Shown here piece after piece: positions 58,213-64,000 of a DNA stretch of 64,000 nt. The notes below the pieces were generated by a model, which was not told where the DNA came from, ran no database searches, and saw only the letters and a list, made by a program, of their open reading frames with translations. Both the position numbers and the translations under genes were made by a program. The stretch spans positions 392,531 through 456,530 of the forward strand of contig NW_024104302.1 of assembly GCF_003945595.2 (NCBI RefSeq). The letters are read 5' to 3'. Positions within the stretch are counted from its first letter, which is position 1. Every line of letters begins with the position of its first letter. Origin of the DNA: Pipra filicauda. Taxonomy: Eukaryota; Chordata; Aves; Passeriformes; Pipridae.

Positions 58213-61200
58213 GACTTTGTGCTGGGGAAGAGGTTCCTCTTCAACGGCTGCATCTCCAAGGGTGCCCACAGCTCTGTGTCATCCATGCTATAAAACTCCA
58301 GCTGGGATCAGGCAGAAAAATATCCCACATGAAGGAGAGTGCTGGCAGGTGATGTGACTGTTGGCCCAGGAAGGCAGAGCTGGCAGATGCCCGTTGGTGC
58401 CTCCGTGCTGCTCCAAATCCATGCTGGGGCACAAGGATGGGCTCAGAGACCCCCATGGGCACCCTGCGGAGCAGGAGGATCTATCCCTGCTCTCCTCACC
58501 CCTCTCAGGGGTGCTGGGATGGGTCATGGACACCCATCTGCTCCCAGCACGCAGGGTACCCAGGGCTGCCAGCACCACGGACCAGAGGGACAGGAATACC
58601 GAGGGATGTGAGAAATGCGTTGCCACGGAGACGGATGCTGAACCGCTCGGGGGGACGCGGGCTCGGGCGACGCCGGGCGAGACGTGGCATCCCCGGCGAC
58701 TGCCCTGGCCCAGGAGGAGGCTTCCCATCATTTTTCATCGCCATCATCCCCGTGTGGAGACTTTGTCCTCCCCCTGCCCGGGTGCGTGTGCGTGGACACG
58801 TGTGCGATGGCCGGACTGTCGCCGCGGTGCCTCACGCGAGGAGGAGCACGACTTGCTCCTGGCATTTCGGATCAGCTCCTTGGCTTGCCAGACCTGCAGA
58901 GCCTCCCTGCCCACAGTGCTGGAAGGGGCATTCACTGGTGCAACCCAGAATCCCCAAAAGAAGGAAATACGGAGTTTTGACAGCAAATGTTTCTTAGGGG
59001 AGATGCAAGGTATTGTCCATGGGGTGGTGATGGGAGAGGGTGAGCAGCGGTGGTGGAGCAAAGGAGCAGGGATTTGGGGATGGTCCAGGTGCTGGCTGGG
59101 AAGATTTTGTGATTTATCTGGGTATATCCCAGCCCTAAGACCTCTGCCTGGGGATGCTCAAGATCATTTTTCCCTTCTTTTGTTATAAACCACATTTTTG
59201 GCTTCCCCATCCCAAGGGTGCTTCAAAACTTCTAATTGAGGAACCAAGGAGCTTCTGGAGGGGAGAGAAAGGATTCCCCTCTGGTGAGAAAGGATTCCAT
59301 CCTGATTTAAACCCAAAAAGAGCTTTTTTAAATCAGATGTGCAGCCTCGTGTGTCACTTTTCCTGGTGGCTGTGGTTTGGTGGGCACGGCGAGTCCTGTG
59401 CCCGTTGGTACAAACCACTGCGTGGAGAATTTTTTCCTCCCTCTCCAGACCCCGAGTTTAAAGGCTGCTGCTTTATTTACTGATGAATTCAATCAATTAT
59501 CATAGTGTATAATTCACTAAGCCGCTTTCCCAGCTGTGGTGACGCTGCCGTGAGGGAGACGGGAAAAAACACTTCTCCGGTCCAAATTTTTCATCTAAAC
59601 AAACAGCTTTTATTCTGATCTTCTCAAAAAAAAATGAAAGGAACGCCCCAAGCAACTGGAATTTTTGCCATTTATTTCAGACCTGTGATTGCTAAAATGA
59701 TTTTGAACCATTACAGTAACTACTGAGGCCGGTGCAGCCCCTCGATGTCACCTGGGTTTGGGGACTGCGACAGCAGGAGGGGCCCAGGAGTCCTCACTCC
59801 TGCTGTCTGACTGCAAAAGGTCTCAGCAGAGGGGTTTTGCAATGCTGTGGGGCTGTTTCCAGCTTTTCCCTGGATGAGGGATGTGTTTAAAGCCCGGCGA
59901 GTCCCCTCTGCGTGGGGATGGGGTAGGGTGGGAGCTCACCCCGGCCCCGGGGCAGCAAGTGCTGCTTTGTCACCAGAAGTGCACACTCAGTGTGATGAAG
60001 AAATGCTTTTCAGCAGAAAGCTCCTTATCATCACAGTTTTCACCCCACCCCAAAGGCAACAATTTCCAGCACAGTCCTGCCCTAGGAGAAGGGTTTATTG
60101 TTCCAGGAAAAAGCTGGTCCTGGTGCAAGTGTGGGGACACAGGTGACCCAGGCTGGCAGCATGGGACAGCCCCAGGGGGACCATGTGTTTTGCCCAGCTG
60201 GGCAGCTCCGTGGGGCCAGAGGTGGATGGGAAGGGGATGGAGATGTGGTTTCCACCATCAGCTCTCTTCAGCCTTAATCCCCAGACTGGGACCAGTGCCA
60301 GCAGCACAGGCACGTGCCCACTGCAAGGAGGGCCCTGAGGATGTGCAATGACAGTACAAGGTCCTGGATAAGCAGTGTACCAGAGGCAGTGGTGGGCTCA
60401 GGGCCTCTAAATGATGCCCAAGTTTTGGGAGGGTCCTAAACAAACACAAGCCCCCGATAGCCCAGCCCCTGGGGAACCACCAGCCACAGTGCTGGGCATG
60501 TGGCCAAGAGTGTCACAGGGCAAGAAGTAAAAACCTGGCCAGAAACCATCCCTACTTCTTCGTCCTTCATCCTTCACCTGTCCTCCTTCATCCCTCCTCC
60601 CTCCTCCTTCAGTCCTCATCCTCCATCCCCCCATCCTCGCCAGCCAGCACCGGGCACTGATACGGGGTGAGCAAAGAGGTCGACGACTTCCCTCTGCAAC
60701 CGTCAGCCCAATAAAACATGGCAAAGTCCATTATTCCCCCTGCTGGTTTTTTTTTTTTTCCCCCCTTTCTTTAATAACCGAAAACAATCCCAGCCCCGAG
60801 GCGAGCGAGCGTGACTGTTCTGGGAGCATTAATCATCCCCCGGGAGCCCGGCGCGGGTTATCGCTGCTGTTTATCCAGCCTGCTATTAAAAACCCACCAT
60901 AAACGCGCCTTCAGCCTCTTCTGAAAGAGATTAAGTGTTTGCACGGGCTGTGCCGTGATCCTATCGCCCGCCCCGCTCAGCAAAGTTCTGCTGCTGGCAA
61001 GGAGGAGGGACAGGGTGGCTTCATCGCTGCCAGGAGGAGAATCAGCTTTTCCAGCTGATTCGCAGCCTGGGAAGGAGCCAAGTTCTTCGTCCCAGCTGGG
61101 AATCACCTATTTTTCAGCCTTCCCAGCACCCCAGGGAACTGGGGATCAACCCCTCTGATGTGATGCAGTGCTTAGTCCCGAGCCACTGCTCAGCCACCCT

Positions 61201-61440
61201 CTTGGCAGCCACGGAGCCCTCCAACACGACTGCTGTTTTTTTTCTCTTATATTTAGAGAAAAACTGTCCATTTTGTCCCAGGTTTGGGGTTTCTCATGGA
61301 ACAGCAGCAGCTGAGGTTGTTTCAGGCAGCAGCTCGGCTCTTCTGAGGCAGCTGGGCTCTTCAGTCGCAGTTCTCCAGAGAGGCATCTTGCAAATTAGCA
61401 TTTCTTAGCAATAAAAATTTGATTTAAGAAGGAGACAAAA

Positions 61441-61510
61441 AAAAAAAAAAAACAAAACCAAAACCACCACCACCTCCCCCCCCAACAACTCAAAACCAAC
61501 CAACCAAAAA
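61441..61510. repeat. A-rich tract
   Basis: A-run of 17 or more, followed by AACAAAACC/CAACCAACC-type simple sequence. It may be a decayed poly(A) end, but no element body was recognised. Confidence 0.6.
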
Positions 61511-61767
61511 AAGTTAGATCAGCAAAATGGTAATTTGATAATCTGTGGTGGAGGGAGGGGAAAACACCTGCACCAGGGTAGGGGGAGCAGTTGGGGAAGG
61601 ACAGGAACTGCTGGTTTTACCATGAATTATCAGTTGATGGTGCTCCTACCAATCCCTGGGTGCCTCATGACAAAGCTGGAGCAGGTGCCAGGCTGATAAC
61701 TGGGGAGCTGGAGCAGCACCCGCTGAGCCACTTCAGCTCACTGATCTGAAGGAAGCTGTGTGAGCCC

Positions 61768-62222
61768 TGAGCATCCCTGAGCATCCCAGAGCATTCCAGA
61801 GCATCCCTGAGCAGCCACAAGCATCCCTCAACATCCCAGCAAAACTCCAAGCATCCCTGAGCAGCCACAAGCATCCCTGAACATCCCAGTGAAGCCCCAA
61901 GCATCCCTGAACATCCCTGAGCAGCCACAAGCATCCCTGAGCATCCTATAGCATCCCTGAACATCCCTGAGCAGCCACAAGCATCCCTGAGCATCCTATA
62001 GCATCCCTGAACATCCCTGAGCAGCCACAAGCATCCCTGAGCAACCCAGAGAAGCCCCAAGCACCCCTGAACATCCCTGAGTATCTCTGAACATCCCTGA
62101 GCAGTCTCAAGCAGCCCCAAGCATCCCTGAGCAGCTCCAAGCATCCCTTGGCATCCCTGAGCAGCACCAAACAGTCCTGAGCATTCCTGAGCGTCCCTGA
62201 GCATCCCTGAGCAGTCCCAAGC
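61768..62222. repeat. 10-bp-register satellite with 50-bp higher-order unit
   Basis: About 45 decamers drawn from a small set (GCATCCCTGA, GCAGCCACAA, ACATCCCTGA, GCATCCTATA). A five-decamer block at 61931-61980 is repeated exactly at 61981-62030. It keeps frames open on the minus strand; not a gene. Confidence 0.95.
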
Positions 62223-63636
62223 ACCCCTTGGCCCTGCAGATCCACACCAGGGCAGCCAGCACTGGCTCTGCTCCCCGACGGGCACGTTCCCATCCCGGCA
62301 GTGCCGGCAGGATTTCATTACCACCAGCTCAGGGAAAGCTCAGGCAGATTTAATAAAGCCTTTATGCCCCTGGCAATGCCTTTAATTAAAGAGCTGGTTA
62401 CAAATGGCTGCTGCTCCCTGGTAAGAGGAATTCAGCAGTGAAGGGGCTCGTTTGTCCTTGGATTGGCTGCCACCGAGGCCCCTCAGCAAACACGGCCATT
62501 GTCCCTGCTGTGTGGATGGGACAAGATCCATGTCCATGTGATCCTGAAGGACTGAGGGCTGCTCTGTCTCTTTGGCTGCTGGAAGTTGAGATAGTTCAGC
62601 TGGACACAGTTATAAACATTTCTAAAGCTGTTTGGTATTGGGTTACACAGTGCTGCTCTCAGCAGGGCGAAGCTTTATGTCTTACCAAGTATCCTAAAGG
62701 ATGAACCCCCAAATCTCATCCCCTTTGAGGCTTTTCCAAGGCTCTCAGCTGGGCCATGGTGGAGGGAATCCTGTCCCTGCTCTGCCCAGCTATGGCCATC
62801 CCATGCCAGCCACATCAGCCTGTCCCAGCCATGGCACAGCCTGAGGGCTCAAGGTTTGCAGTTTATGGTGGCTTTTATGGCTTTAGCAGATTAACTCTGG
62901 TAATTCATTTCCCAGTCAGTAATAAAGCCTGAGGAGAGGCTGAAAGGTGATAGTGGATCCTCTGGTAGGGAGGATCCCACGTACCACCTGCCACCTCCTG
63001 CTGTCACGGGATTCTTCCTGTGGGCAAAGCTCCAGGGTGGTGGCTCCAGGACTCTGCCCTGGGCTGCAGCGGGGCCTGGACTTTGCTGTTGGTGTGTCAG
63101 GTCTCCATCGGGCTCCGGGGCTGCACCGGGATTTCAGCTCTGCTGAATCACACCATGGTGGTGAGTTCGCAGTTCCTGAGGTTTGTGCCCCACGGAACAA
63201 GCCCCTGGTGGAGGTGGGAGGGAGGAGAATGTGATGGGGTTGTTGGGGGGAACCTCAGCAGGGGCTTTGAGGTGTCTTTGCTCAGGGGGTCCGGGTGAGT
63301 GAGAGCAGCCCAAGGGAAGGGCTGGGGGAGCAGCCCTGCACCCCAACAGAGGTGGTTACACCTGATCTGCTGCCTCAGGGGAGCACCAGATCCCACCAGC
63401 CATTCCAGGTCCCAGGATGCTCTGACTCCCATGGGTGGTCTGGGGCAGAGGGTGCTCCGATCCCTTTGGGGATCCAGCCTCAAGGATGCTGCCGATTCCA
63501 GCCGGTCCGTACCTGGTTCCTCTGGCTCCCACGGGTGATCCAGGGCCGAGGATGCTCCAGGTTCTCCAGGCGGGCGGTCCCTCCCTCCCCAGGGCGCTGC
63601 GCGCCGCGGGATCCTGGTGACATCTAGTGGTGTCAC

Positions 63637-63727
63637 ACACAGGGACAGACACAGGGACAGACACAGGGACAGACACAGGGACACACGGACAGACGTAGGG
63701 ACACGGACACCAGACGGACACAGACTC
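63637..63727. repeat. 12-bp tandem repeat (GGGACAGACACA)
   Basis: Three perfect copies, then diverging ACGGACAGACG-type units. Confidence 0.92.
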
Positions 63728-64000
63728 GGCCGGGGGGATGGGGGCGGTCCAGGGGTGATGCTCACACCAGTGCTCAGCTCTGCATCCCCCGGGGGTCCCT
63801 GCCCGCAGCCGGGTCAGAAGGAGTCGGGATGGAGACACTCCCCATCTCCCCCAGTTGCCCTTATATCCCTTCTCCAGGCTTTTCTCCCACAGGGATATCC
63901 CATGGGGAGCACAGGATGTGCCCGGCGGTGCTGGGGGGTCTCCTGTGGGGCAGATCGGAGTGGGGGGTCCCTGGGAACATGTCACTCCTCTGCCATCCCC

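Larger units (their letters stand above)
56673..64000. other. Region upstream of ACE, no gene recognised
   Basis: No exon with conserved sequence on either strand. In mammals CYB561 is next to ACE on this side; none of its landmarks were seen up to the right edge. Contains a CTG repeat, a 10-bp-register satellite, a 12-bp repeat and AT-rich islands at 59450-59745 and 60700-60960. Confidence 0.55.

Noticed and set aside
61665..62324. 219-codon minus-strand frame with repeated Gly-Cys-Ser-Gly-Met units
   Set aside because: Translation of the decamer satellite; the period makes stops rare.
56673..64000. CYB561 or another neighbour gene
   Set aside because: Expected by synteny, but none of the frames contains cytochrome b561 landmarks; nothing claimed.

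Overview
This is vertebrate nuclear DNA, almost certainly from a bird. The evidence is short GC-rich introns with GT/AG sites, several CR1 (chicken repeat 1) LINE fragments, abundant GC-rich minisatellites, and two multi-exon genes, KCNH6 and ACE, adjacent on the same strand as in other vertebrates. The species cannot be named. There are no bacterial operons, CRISPR arrays or mobile islands. Almost all long open frames in the window are antisense or minisatellite artefacts.

Layout, left to right (both genes are on the minus strand, so they read right to left). (1) About 1-31,437 holds KCNH6, an ERG/eag-related voltage-gated potassium channel. Exons 1-13 were placed, and most splice-site lengths equal those of the paralogue KCNH2. 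The last C-terminal exon is off the left edge or not recognisable. Intron 5 contains a CpG-rich block with a 57-codon open frame. Its phase-0 splice donor would join exon 6 exactly as the alternative first exon 1b does in KCNH2, so it is a candidate short isoform of KCNH6. Exon 4, part of the PAS-to-S1 linker, is recognisable but its acceptor is uncertain. (2) 31,438-39,807 is intergenic. It begins with the KCNH6 CpG island and about 1.1 kb of strand-asymmetric G-rich low-complexity DNA. (3) 39,808-56,334 is a complete two-domain ACE (angiotensin-converting enzyme) with 25 coding exons and 1280 codons. Both HEMGH zinc sites are intact and a C-terminal membrane anchor is present. Eight consecutive exons of the N domain and eight of the C domain have identical lengths, an exon-level trace of the internal duplication. 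(4) 56,335-64,000 lies upstream of ACE: a TATA-like promoter, a 12-bp repeat, a CTG repeat, a 10-bp-register satellite and some AT-rich islands, with no recognisable gene.

The two genes do not form a biochemical pathway. ACE is an ectoenzyme that processes angiotensin I and bradykinin. KCNH6 is a repolarising potassium channel. Their shared order and strand is conserved synteny. The most interesting observations are the KCNH6 exon-1b candidate, the exon 3/exon 4 splice-phase puzzle, the missing KCNH6 C-terminal exon, and a set of independent intronic minisatellites.
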